Shown here piece by piece: positions 33,899 to 41,327 of a stretch of 41,864 nt of DNA. Location: contig CAJTVE010000021.1 of NCBI GenBank assembly GCA_910579655.1, positions 1 to 41,864 of the forward strand. The letters run 5' to 3'. The translations under genes were made by a program, and so were the position numbers. The stretch comes from an uncultured Allobaculum sp. (lineage in GTDB: Bacteria; Bacillota_I; Bacilli_A; Erysipelotrichales; Erysipelotrichaceae). Each line of letters starts with the position of its first letter. Positions within the stretch are counted from its first letter, which is position 1. The notes beneath the pieces were generated by a model. The model was not told the DNA's origin, made no database searches, and saw only the letters and a program-made list of their open reading frames with translations.

Positions 33899-34297
33899 CT
33901 ACCCTTCAAAGAACATCAGTCCCTGTTCACTCTGGGCTTTCAGAGTTTTGATCAGCTCTTGATCGGTATCCACTAAATCTTTGAACACCAGAGCCGCCAG
34001 AGCTGTTGGAACACTTGCTCCCATCACAAACAGAGTTTTCTTCATCAGACCGCGTTTTTCCAGTACAAGCCAGGCTTCCCGGGCAACGCTGCTGGTCGAG
34101 ATATCGCAAAGCAGCAACAAGGAGTCATGATTATAAACGGTGTTGCACACCGAATCAAAGTTGCGACGGAACTCCATCAGATTACTGCCATCGAGCGCAA
34201 ACGTATTTTCGTCAGCCTCCCGCTGCGAAACAACCAGGGCACTTTCCAGTAAAGCAGGGCCAAAATTACCTTCACCGAAAAGAACCAGTTTTCTCAT
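33899..34297 (-). CDS. EIIA-Man-like protein lacking the phosphorylated His
   Basis: 132 residues aligning along the whole PTS EIIA-Man/Fru fold: VLFGEGNFGPALLESALVV at the start, LLLLCDISTSSVAREAW where EIIA has a VDLFGGTP-type segment, and LFVMGASVPTALAALV where EIIA has the NLP-type segment. The active-site His of the opening VSHG motif is Glu here (FGEG), and the GGTP is STSS. It therefore cannot carry phosphate on that residue and is probably a regulatory or binding domain, if functional. It overlaps the upstream membrane-protein gene by 4 bp. No PTS IIB, IIC or IID genes are in the window. Confidence 0.7.
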   Translation of the reverse strand: MRKLVLFGEGNFGPALLESALVVSQREADENTFALDGSNLMEFRRNFDSVCNTVYNHDSLLLLCDISTSSVAREAWLVLEKRGLMKKTLFVMGASVPTALAALVFKDLVDTDQELIKTLKAQSEQGLMFFEG

Positions 34298-34884
34298 TTT
34301 CCCTCCCGCTCTCTGCGTGCTGCCGCGCGTCTTTCTTTCCGTGAACGGAACGTTTCTTTACGATTCCGTTTCCATTCCACTAACAGCGCATCCACTTTCA
34401 GGGCTGTTGCCTTGGCAACCGGAAGTTCTTGAGCCTGGTTTAACAGGATGTAGCTGGATTTAAACCAGCCTTTTCCGATATTCACCCCGCGGATGTTTTT
34501 AAACTTGAGAATCTGGTCTTCATAGACCAGGGCGTCTGGTGAAGAGATCAGAACGCTGTCCATCAGGGCTTCACCAGCCATCGCAAACGCAAAGATTCCA
34601 AGACCAATGTAAACAACAGCCTGGGAAATCCGGGTATTGACATCAAAGTTTTCAGAAGATGGCGATACTAACAGCCAGATGCCAAGTGCAACGCAGAAGG
34701 CCAGCATCAAAAGATACAGCCAGGTGCGTGTCTGCCCATTCTTGATGACTTCTGCATCTGGATGGGTTTCCAGAAACTGCTCGCGCAGTTTTTTTGCTTT
34801 AAAATAGGTTGACCAGTTTGTGTATCCGGTGTAGCCGCCCATGCCAACCAGAAGAAGCGCGATCACCCAATAAAAAATACTCAT
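34294..34884 (-). CDS. Membrane protein of unknown function
   Basis: 196 residues. Helix 1 about 4-22, helix 2 about 55-73, helix 3 about 88-112, then a soluble domain (about 115-175, ending LKVDALLVEWKRN) and a strongly basic tail. The soluble part resembles small membrane-associated domains that sense or bind at the cytoplasmic face, but I recognise no family. GGGAGAA lies about 11 bases before the ATG. Translated together with the EIIA-like gene (4-bp overlap), so the two products probably work together. Confidence 0.75.
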   Translation of the reverse strand: MSIFYWVIALLLVGMGGYTGYTNWSTYFKAKKLREQFLETHPDAEVIKNGQTRTWLYLLMLAFCVALGIWLLVSPSSENFDVNTRISQAVVYIGLGIFAFAMAGEALMDSVLISSPDALVYEDQILKFKNIRGVNIGKGWFKSSYILLNQAQELPVAKATALKVDALLVEWKRNRKETFRSRKERRAAARREREGK

Positions 34885-35387
34885 AAATCTTCAGTTCTCC
34901 CTTCTTCAGCCAGTCCATGCCGGCTCTGGCTGCTCAATCTCTTCAGTAGTTTTCCTTTGTCATTCTAACAGAGATTTCTCTCGCTAGTTTACCGGAAAAG
35001 GAAGCCGATTTCGTATCCTGGACAAAAATCACATGAATTTTTATCGGAGCAGGTAATTTGTTGCCTGCAAAAACAAGTTTGGAAGAAAACGCCAAGTTTT
35101 AGGGCATCTTTTTTATTCTGTTTCTTTACCTGATTTAATTTCCTGCCTCATCCTCTTCCTTATTTTTCTCCATTCCCTTCTCCATCCTCTGTCCTTTTTG
35201 GTTTTTACATTCACGCTCAGAAAGTTCAGTCTACAGTCAAAGTCCGGTCAGATAAACAGCTCAAAAAAGGTCAAACTGCATCCATTTTCAGTCATCGCAC
35301 AGTCAGAAATCTGTTAAAGTTTTCGAATCGGCATAAACTGTAGCCAGCATGAAATTTAGAAATTAGAAAGCAGGATTGTCATCGACT
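34885..35387. other. Gene-free region between divergent genes
   Basis: About 500 bp separating the minus-strand membrane-protein operon from the plus-strand thioesterase gene. It must hold both promoters; none is clear enough to call. No other gene seen. Confidence 0.4.
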
Positions 35388-35804
35388 ATGGAAGAACGTT
35401 TTGCTTACATCAAAGATCGCCTCAATCAGAAAAACCGCTTTTTGAGATCTGCCAGGCTGCGGATTGCGGATATTGAACAGGATCACGTCATCGTCAAACT
35501 GGATGCCGGTCCCGATGAACTCAACATCTATGGCATGGTTCACGGCGGCGTCTATTTCACACTGGCGGATACCGCTGCAGGTGTGTGCGCACTGACCAAT
35601 GGTGAAGATGTGGTGACCCTCGATTCCTCCATGAACTTTGTCCATGCCGGAAAACCAGGAACGCTGACCGCCCACGCCCGCACAGTGCATGGCGGAAAAA
35701 CAACTGGCGTCTATCAGGTGGAAATCTTTGATGAGGACAATGTTCTTCTGGCCACCGCCCTCTTTACGATGTACTTCTTTCGCCACAGCAAGCCCCACGC
35801 CTGA
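35388..35804 (+). CDS. PaaI-type hotdog thioesterase
   Basis: 138 residues, a single hotdog domain. Hallmarks are NIYGMVHGGVYFTLADTAAG, where the His-Gly-Gly and nearby Asp form the acyl-CoA site, then VTLDSSMNFVHAGKPGTLTA and the final strand with MYFF. Members hydrolyse acyl-CoA thioesters, such as phenylacetyl-CoA-type intermediates. I use the ATG at 35388, with AGGA 12 bases upstream; a TTG at 35376 is too close to it. Stands alone, with a perfect palindromic terminator after it. Confidence 0.9.
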   Translation: MEERFAYIKDRLNQKNRFLRSARLRIADIEQDHVIVKLDAGPDELNIYGMVHGGVYFTLADTAAGVCALTNGEDVVTLDSSMNFVHAGKPGTLTAHARTVHGGKTTGVYQVEIFDEDNVLLATALFTMYFFRHSKPHA

Positions 35805-35819
35805 TCATTGGGACCTGCA

Positions 35820-35856
35820 AAGAAAAGGACTGGGAATCCCAGTCCTTTTCTTTATG
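35820..35856. terminator. Bidirectional terminator between convergent genes
   Basis: AAAAGGACTGGG/CCCAGTCCTTTT around a 3-nt loop, with T runs on both strands. It serves the thioesterase gene (plus) and the coiled-coil gene (minus). Confidence 0.92.
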
Positions 35857-35897
35857 TAGAATAGCCGCCTGATCTACAGGTCAGCTTCCTTGCTCAG

Positions 35898-36260
35898 TTA
35901 TTTCAGCGGCTGTATTGGAGTTTCAAACAGATCTTCGTCCAGCAGGCTTTCTTCTTTTGCCTGGTCAGCCAGTTTCTTGAACTCTTCTGCTTTTGCGCAG
36001 GCATCTTCTGCTTCCAAAGCAGGTTTACCTTCTGCCTTATCCAGTTTGGCTTCATCTTTTTGCAGCTCATGTTCATTGCGCTCTAAGACATGCTCTTCAT
36101 GATCCAGCTCGACTTTGCGGATTTCTTTTTCAATAAAATTTGTTCCTGGATTGTCTGTGTGTTCTTCGATCAGTTCTTTTTCTGTTTCAATTTCATTTTT
36201 ATGATGGTCGATTTCGGCCTGGAGTTCACTTTCGTGAAGTTCATGGAAAATTTCTGACAT
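35898..36260 (-). CDS. Acidic coiled-coil protein of unknown function
   Basis: 120 residues, more than a third Glu, Asp and Lys, with almost no hydrophobic residues except at heptad spacing, so a long coiled coil is likely (about 5-90). No signal peptide or membrane segment. AGAGGA precedes the ATG. A 14-bp element ACTCTGTCTTTATT (36355-36368) upstream of it is also found upstream of the sortase-like gene at 2769-2782. Function unknown; it would be a cytoplasmic structural or partner-binding protein. Confidence 0.75.
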   Translation of the reverse strand: MSEIFHELHESELQAEIDHHKNEIETEKELIEEHTDNPGTNFIEKEIRKVELDHEEHVLERNEHELQKDEAKLDKAEGKPALEAEDACAKAEEFKKLADQAKEESLLDEDLFETPIQPLK

Positions 36261-36753
36261 CTTTGATCCTCTTTCTTGAATCGGGATGACCGCTGGATTC
36301 TGGATTCAGCTTCAATCCAAAATCCGGCAGCTCCACATTCTTAAATCTCGAATGACTCTGTCTTTATTATGAAAGAAGTCCGAAATCAGAAGTCAGCACA
36401 TGCTCAAAGATCACCATCTTCCTTTTTTGCTTCCTTCTCTGTTCTTTTCGTTGTTCTCTTCTCTTTTCCAGTGCAGAAAAAACGTAAAACCAGTGAAAAT
36501 TGAACAACAATCTTTCCAAATCCAGTTTCATCGACCCACATCAAATCCATACCCAAAGCACAATCAAGTCATGATTTGATCTCATCCTGTCTTACAAAGC
36601 TTGAAAATTAATCACGTTCTTTTAAAATGATTTTCGGGGATCATCGAAGTGCTTTTTACAAATCGACCTTACTTACAGAGCATTTCTCCTTTTCCGCTTT
36701 CATGCCAGACATTTTTTGGGCATGCAGCGTGTCCTTCGACATTTTAAGCGAAA
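36261..36753. other. Gene-free region between divergent genes
   Basis: About 490 bp without a supported gene; AT-rich. Contains the promoter region of the coiled-coil gene near its left end. Confidence 0.4.
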
Positions 36754-36782
36754 TTGACATCCTTCCCACTAAAATCTAAGAT
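36754..36782 (+). promoter_or_regulatory. Promoter of the large surface-protein gene
   Basis: TTGACA (36754-36759), 17-bp spacer, TAAGAT (36777-36782). The leader is about 85 nt and contains the hairpin AAACTGAA/TTCAGTTT (36813-36820 with 36830-36837). Confidence 0.75.
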
Positions 36783-36872
36783 AGATTTGATTCACTTTAA
36801 TTGTTCTGAAATAAACTGAAGTCGTAGATTTCAGTTTACTGATTTCAGAGCATCAGAAAGGATATTAACCAC

Positions 36873-39125
36873 ATGAAACTTGCAAAGAAATTCCTCTCGG
36901 TTGCAGCTGTACTGGCGATGGGGACTTGCGTATATACGGTTCCGGTTTTTGCGGAAAACTCTGAACAGCCCGAACCCGCTGACATTTCAATTTCTCCCGT
37001 AGAAGAAACTCCCGATGAACCTGCTCCAATTGCAGAAGACCCAGCAAATTCTTCAGCTCCCGTTGCTGAAAATGAAACTGAAGACACACCAGTTAGGTAC
37101 AAAGCTTCTGACTACGTTACTTACAATGAAGACTCTGTTTCTTATAATGCAGAAGAAAAAAAGGTCATCGTTCAGCTGACTCTTAAACAAGCTCTGCCTG
37201 AAAACTTGATTTATGAAGTATCCTGGCCAAAAAGCGAAGAGTATAAACTGGTTCTGACTGGTGCTGCCTATAATGGATCCGATTTAAAATCTCTTCCTGA
37301 AACTAAACCTCTGGGTTCTACAGGATCAAACACATCCACTCCAGATCAGAACGCCGGGTCCGAGGAGAACACAGGGAATGGAGAAAGTGCTTTCTTTGAA
37401 AATGAAACCGAAACAACCGAAACGGTCAACGGTTTTCAAACCATCATCACTTCAGAGATCGCAAAATACTCTGTAGGAACCAGAAATACATTGACTCTGA
37501 CTTATGATCTGGAGACAGCTATTCATGATAAGCCATCTACTCGTCTGTTCAATATGAATTCGAAAGTTTATTTTGCTAACCATACCACAGATAATGAAGT
37601 AACATCTGTCGATACTACTCTCAACCTTGGGGATATCGAGCAATACGTTTATACCTCTGCCTATGATGAGAAGGCCAACACCTTTACTTTGAATGTGCAG
37701 GTTCCGGAAGCTGTTTATTCTGGTGGTGAAGACTTATTCATGATGATCGGGGCCACACCAGATGCTTCTGTTCTTGAAAGCATTCGCAGTGTAACAATCG
37801 GTGGTCAGCCAATTAGCGATGGTGTCTTTAAAACATATATCAAAGACAATCTTAAGGTGCCTGGTCTCGACAGTGTGAATCTGCCATCCAGTGTTGTGAA
37901 GACCTACCTACTGGAAATTCCCTATGCTACGCTCAACAGAAATATGAAGCTGGAAAACGATGAAATTTCCATCGTATTCAGCACAGCCCAAAACCCATCT
38001 AATGCCACTGCCTATGCGTATACGTCAACGAAAAGCTTGCTGGGCAACCAGTTCTATACAGTAACACTCAAAGATGAAGCAGCTTATAACATTACCGGTG
38101 TTTACAACGCTGCTTTAAACACCTGGACAGTTGGTGTCCAGCCTGCCGCTTCTTCTTTAGCAGATCCGGAAGCAGAAACTACGATCACAATCACTTCCAA
38201 TCCAAACGTAATGACTAAGCTGGATAGTCTGGTCATCGGAACAAAAGAAGTTCTCAAAAATGTAACAGGTAATTCCTCTGATAAGACGACTCAGTCTTCT
38301 GAGGATTCTTCGACTGCATCTTCCGAAGATTCTTCTACAACTTCTTCAGAAAATTCCGCTGAACCATCTTCTTCCAATGAAACTGGTGAAGAAGCGTCAG
38401 CCACTCTGACTACAATTACCAATGGATATCAGATCAAAGTGAAAAACGCTGATCTGCAGGGTCTGAAAGACAGCGACTGGATCAAAGCTCAGTTCTCTGT
38501 AGAAAAGAACTTTGATACTTCCAAGATGGAAGTAACTGCTGAAAGCGGCACTTACAAATCCGAGACTTATGAAAAAGAAATCAAAGCAGAGGTTGGTGAT
38601 ACTAACCCTGCAACATTCAAAGGTTCTCATGATTACGACAGTTCCAAACAGACTTGGACGGTCAACCTGGCAATGACTGGAAAACCAGACAAACTGGATC
38701 TGACATTCACCCAGACTGAAGGTACTGCTCTTGGCAAACCAACCTCCATTACTGTGGATGGCAAAGCTGTATCTCCAACTGTCAATACGAAGATGTCTGG
38801 TTCAACGATGAGTGAATGCACCGTTGACTTCCGTAAAGAAGATCTCGATCTGATCAAGGCTGACTCTAAAGTTACCCTTGTCTTCCCGATTGATGGTTCC
38901 AAAGAACAGTCTGAACGAATCTTAATGAACGTTGATCTTGGATCCTCCAGCAAGGATTTAAGTGCGAAGTTCACAGTTAAGAAGTCGTCCACTCCTTCTT
39001 CTTCCAGCAATGTAAACACTGCAACCGAAACGAACATGAACACCATCATCATCGTCATGGTTGTTGCTCTGGCAGCCTTTGCGATCTTCGGTGTTCTGGC
39101 ATTCAAAAAGAAGAAAACAAAATAA
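36873..39125 (+). CDS. Large cell-surface protein with C-terminal membrane anchor
   Basis: 750 residues. Signal peptide about 1-27 (MKLAKKFLSVAAVLAMGTCVYT ... VFA). The body is Ser/Thr/Asn-rich with few hydrophobics. At least three sections follow a similar beta-rich pattern (YDEKANTFTLNVQV, YNAALNTWTVGVQP, YDSSKQTWTVNLAM), each with a later segment of the kind SLVIGTKEV/SITVDGKAV, so the protein is built of repeats. A Ser/Glu/Thr linker lies at about 465-510. It ends in a membrane helix and KKKKTK. The region before the helix (TATETN) has no LPxTG motif, so it is probably membrane-anchored rather than sortase-linked. AGAAAGGA precedes the ATG. Confidence 0.85.
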   Translation: MKLAKKFLSVAAVLAMGTCVYTVPVFAENSEQPEPADISISPVEETPDEPAPIAEDPANSSAPVAENETEDTPVRYKASDYVTYNEDSVSYNAEEKKVIVQLTLKQALPENLIYEVSWPKSEEYKLVLTGAAYNGSDLKSLPETKPLGSTGSNTSTPDQNAGSEENTGNGESAFFENETETTETVNGFQTIITSEIAKYSVGTRNTLTLTYDLETAIHDKPSTRLFNMNSKVYFANHTTDNEVTSVDTTLNLGDIEQYVYTSAYDEKANTFTLNVQVPEAVYSGGEDLFMMIGATPDASVLESIRSVTIGGQPISDGVFKTYIKDNLKVPGLDSVNLPSSVVKTYLLEIPYATLNRNMKLENDEISIVFSTAQNPSNATAYAYTSTKSLLGNQFYTVTLKDEAAYNITGVYNAALNTWTVGVQPAASSLADPEAETTITITSNPNVMTKLDSLVIGTKEVLKNVTGNSSDKTTQSSEDSSTASSEDSSTTSSENSAEPSSSNETGEEASATLTTITNGYQIKVKNADLQGLKDSDWIKAQFSVEKNFDTSKMEVTAESGTYKSETYEKEIKAEVGDTNPATFKGSHDYDSSKQTWTVNLAMTGKPDKLDLTFTQTEGTALGKPTSITVDGKAVSPTVNTKMSGSTMSECTVDFRKEDLDLIKADSKVTLVFPIDGSKEQSERILMNVDLGSSSKDLSAKFTVKKSSTPSSSSNVNTATETNMNTIIIVMVVALAAFAIFGVLAFKKKKTK

Positions 39126-39165
39126 ACAGGCCATAAGTCGCAAATTTGACTAGCCGGTTTTCAAA

Positions 39166-39195
39166 AGCTGGATCTCAGGCAGATCCGGCTTTTTG
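39166..39195 (+). terminator. Terminator of the surface-protein gene
   Basis: Stem AGCTGGATCT/AGATCCGGCT (one G.U) with a 5-nt loop, then T residues. Confidence 0.85.
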
Positions 39196-39285
39196 TTTGC
39201 CAATGTGTTTAAAAATATGGGATATGTCAGCTATTGTCGATTTTGGCATTGAAAGTCTTGCCTAGTTATCCTGAAAGTTAACCCG

Positions 39286-39337
39286 TAAAAAAGCCTCAAG
39301 TCCGAATGCAACATCTGCATTAGACTTGAGGCTTTTT
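39286..39337. terminator. Bidirectional terminator
   Basis: Stem AAGCCTCAAGTC/GACTTGAGGCTT with an inner GAATGC/GCATT, and T/A runs on both sides. It ends the minus-strand DUF45 gene and backs up the surface-protein terminator. Confidence 0.9.
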
Positions 39338-39394
39338 GTTAATAACATATAGATTCAAGAATGGATTGAGATCTGGTTTGATCGGCCTGATCAA

Positions 39395-40246
39395 TCAAAT
39401 CTCAAATTCAGAGGCCCAACGGCGCCAGTCAGGCATTGCCTTATCCATATATTCTTCATGAAGTTTCTGGTTTCCAAGGTCAATCAGCCGACACAAGGCG
39501 CTGGCTGCGCAATATTCAACACATCCTTCAGGGAACTGGGACAGAGTCGGGTTGATGGAAATCATGCCGGTTTCCAGGTCAACCGAAGTCGGTGTTGGCA
39601 GATATTCGACCAGCTGGATTGTTGGCATCTTCTCTGGCAGTTCTTCAAAGCGGGTGAGGTAGTAATTGAGGTAACTCTCAAAGACAACCTGGGTTCGAGC
39701 TTCCAATTCCTCCGTAATGGCTTTGACCATTTCAATAATTTCTCCGCCATCTTCCGGAACTGTAATCACACATTCCTGATTTTCGAAATCGACCCGATAG
39801 TAAGGCTTATACCACTCCCCAACTTTGTAGTGCAGGGGATAAAGCTGTCCAAAAAACAGGACACCATCAGAATCATCCATCGTTTTGAGCACCCACATGC
39901 TCAGCAGGCGGTCGTTGGCAATTCTGGCCTGCTCATAAACCGCTTCAATCTGAGGCCGTAAAGTTTCAACGGCCTGGTCAGTCTGCTCCAGATCAAAATC
40001 TTCTGGAACTGTAATATGAATGGACAGATCGGCACGCGCTTCAATGGACAAGTTCACTTCCTTAAACATGGAGCGGTGAATAAAGAGTTCAATGGGCTGA
40101 CCATGGATCTTAAAGGGCTTCATATAGACTTCAGCAGCGCTCTGGTCTGTCAGAAATTCATCTTTCAAACCATGGTCATCCGCCAGATCGTCATCGAAGA
40201 TATCATCTACATCTATTTCGTACTGTTCTATGTCTTTTTTAGTCAT
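39395..40246 (-). CDS. YgjP-like (DUF45) protein lacking the metal-binding HExxH
   Basis: 283 residues. The acidic N terminus (about 1-40) precedes a region typical of DUF45/YgjP-like proteins: IELFIHRSMFKEVNLSIEAR, LSIHITVPEDFD, VLFFGQLYPLHYKVGEW, and a C-terminal helical part ending KAMPDWRRW. In active members this part contains HExxH and a third ligand; here that position reads CAASALCRLIDLGNQKLHEE, with none of the first two His. The Arg-Trp-Gly-Ser-Cys stretch is also lost. It is likely a pseudoenzyme. There is no clear Shine-Dalgarno; the promoter leaves a very short leader. Confidence 0.75.
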   Translation of the reverse strand: MTKKDIEQYEIDVDDIFDDDLADDHGLKDEFLTDQSAAEVYMKPFKIHGQPIELFIHRSMFKEVNLSIEARADLSIHITVPEDFDLEQTDQAVETLRPQIEAVYEQARIANDRLLSMWVLKTMDDSDGVLFFGQLYPLHYKVGEWYKPYYRVDFENQECVITVPEDGGEIIEMVKAITEELEARTQVVFESYLNYYLTRFEELPEKMPTIQLVEYLPTPTSVDLETGMISINPTLSQFPEGCVEYCAASALCRLIDLGNQKLHEEYMDKAMPDWRRWASEFEI

Positions 40247-40267
40247 AATTTAATCAATCTTTGGTGT

Positions 40268-40295
40268 TTTATCACATATTGAAGGTTGTTTTCAA
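40268..40295 (-). promoter_or_regulatory. Promoter of the DUF45 gene
   Basis: Minus-strand TTGAAA (40295-40290), 16-bp spacer, GATAAA (40273-40268). The start site would lie only about 15 bases before the ATG, which fits the missing ribosome binding site. Confidence 0.5.
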
Positions 40296-40347
40296 AACAT
40301 TATTTCTGGTCTTTCAGATAATTGTTTTCTGTTCGCGGATGGCCAGT

Positions 40348-40353
40348 TATAAT
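40348..40353 (+). promoter_or_regulatory. -10 element of the structured RNA
   Basis: TATAAT at 40348-40353, with TTTTCT 17 bases upstream as a weak -35. It points at the structured segment that begins near 40360. Confidence 0.6.
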
Positions 40354-40359
40354 ATAGAC

Positions 40360-40640
40360 CTCAGCGTCTGACCACTGGAAACAGACCATTTAAATGGCAA
40401 TGAAAACCCACAATTTTCATTGCCATCTGATCCCTTCCAGAGTGCTGAGAGCGTCCTTCCCCTCTTGGAGACGCTGACCGTGAGGCCTTGAGCAATCCAG
40501 CTGGGAACGGAGGACTCACCAGGCCCTGGTCATTGGTCGTACCTATTTTCCTGAATCCAGGCGTGTACTCTGCCCTGCTTTTCGATTGTCGCCAACAAGG
40601 CGGTTCGAAAAAGCAGTTGGCCTGCGGTTCAGGAATTTTT
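40360..40640 (+). ncRNA. Structured orphan RNA candidate, about 280 nt
   Basis: No open frame or known RNA signature. Domain 1: closing stem TCAGCGTCT/AGACGCTGA (40361-40369 with 40469-40477), CTGGAA/TTCCAG (40375-40380 with 40435-40440) and a 13-bp perfect hairpin (40394-40406 with 40414-40426). Domain 2 is a long rod: TTCCTGAA/TTCAGGAA (40548-40555 with 40628-40635), CAGGC/GCCTG, CTGCTTTTCG/CGAAAAAGCAG (with one bulged A) and CGCC/GGCG around AACAA. Five T residues follow directly (40636-40640), as in a terminator. I checked it by eye against RNase P, tmRNA, SRP, 6S and common riboswitches and found no match. Not a protein-coding gene. Confidence 0.65.
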
Positions 40641-41327
40641 CATTCTGTGGCAGTCACTGGCTACACTTGGCTGGAATGGATCGATATCTGAGACAGATTT
40701 CCTGTCCCAAAGATACATAGGCGTACAGTGTACCCAAACTTATTTCAGAATTCAAAAACAATTCTCAATTTATGCAAACGATAGAATGAAACAGTCTGTA
40801 TTCAGAGAATGTTAGAGCTTACAGGATAGTATTTCTTCATCAAATTTATATCTGTATTTCCTTAATCAGATTATATTCAATCTTACATCCGATTCATCTC
40901 CGAATTCCGTCTTCTTTTGAGCGTGCTTGTTCCGTTCTGTTTTCGGCTTATTTTCAGATTTCTTCTACACTGATCCTTTTTCAAATCAGAAGATATTCCC
41001 TATTGGATCCACATCTTTCAAGCCAGACCAAAAACTCTAAATCATTCCATCCTGTCAAAAACAGAATGTCCTGCAATAGGCGACTCTACATTCTCTTTTA
41101 AAAAACCCATTTTTTAAAAAACTGTTCTTTGGATTGGAACGATTCCATTCATTCCAGTCGATGCAATCCAGAAAGAATCGTATGCTTCTGCTTTCCTGGA
41201 TTGGTTACAAAAGAGAGTTCTTTCAAAAAAGCCAATTCAAAAGAAGTTCAAAACAAACTCAACAGGCAACAGCTGCGAGATTCCTGGTCTGACAGATCTG
41301 GAGCGCTGGCTGGCCAAAAGCAGGCAA
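40641..41327. other. AT-rich gene-free region; 3' exon side of the intron
   Basis: About 690 bp with no supported gene. Holds several A/T runs and a small GACAG/CTGTC hairpin (about 40692-40705). Confidence 0.4.

Noticed and set aside
38990..39125. LPxTG sorting signal at the end of the surface protein
   Set aside because: The residues before the membrane helix are TATETN; no LPxTG-like motif is present.
40441..40480. TPP riboswitch (a GTGCTGAGAG segment resembles the THI box)
   Set aside because: The other conserved TPP segments (CUGAUNNGG and ACCNGCGNAGGG types) are absent, and no thiamine gene follows.
40360..40640. RNase P RNA, tmRNA, SRP RNA or 6S RNA
   Set aside because: No GAGGAAAGTC core, no tag frame or tRNA-like 3' end, no GGAAGCAGCC tip, and no 6S-type central bubble that I can see.
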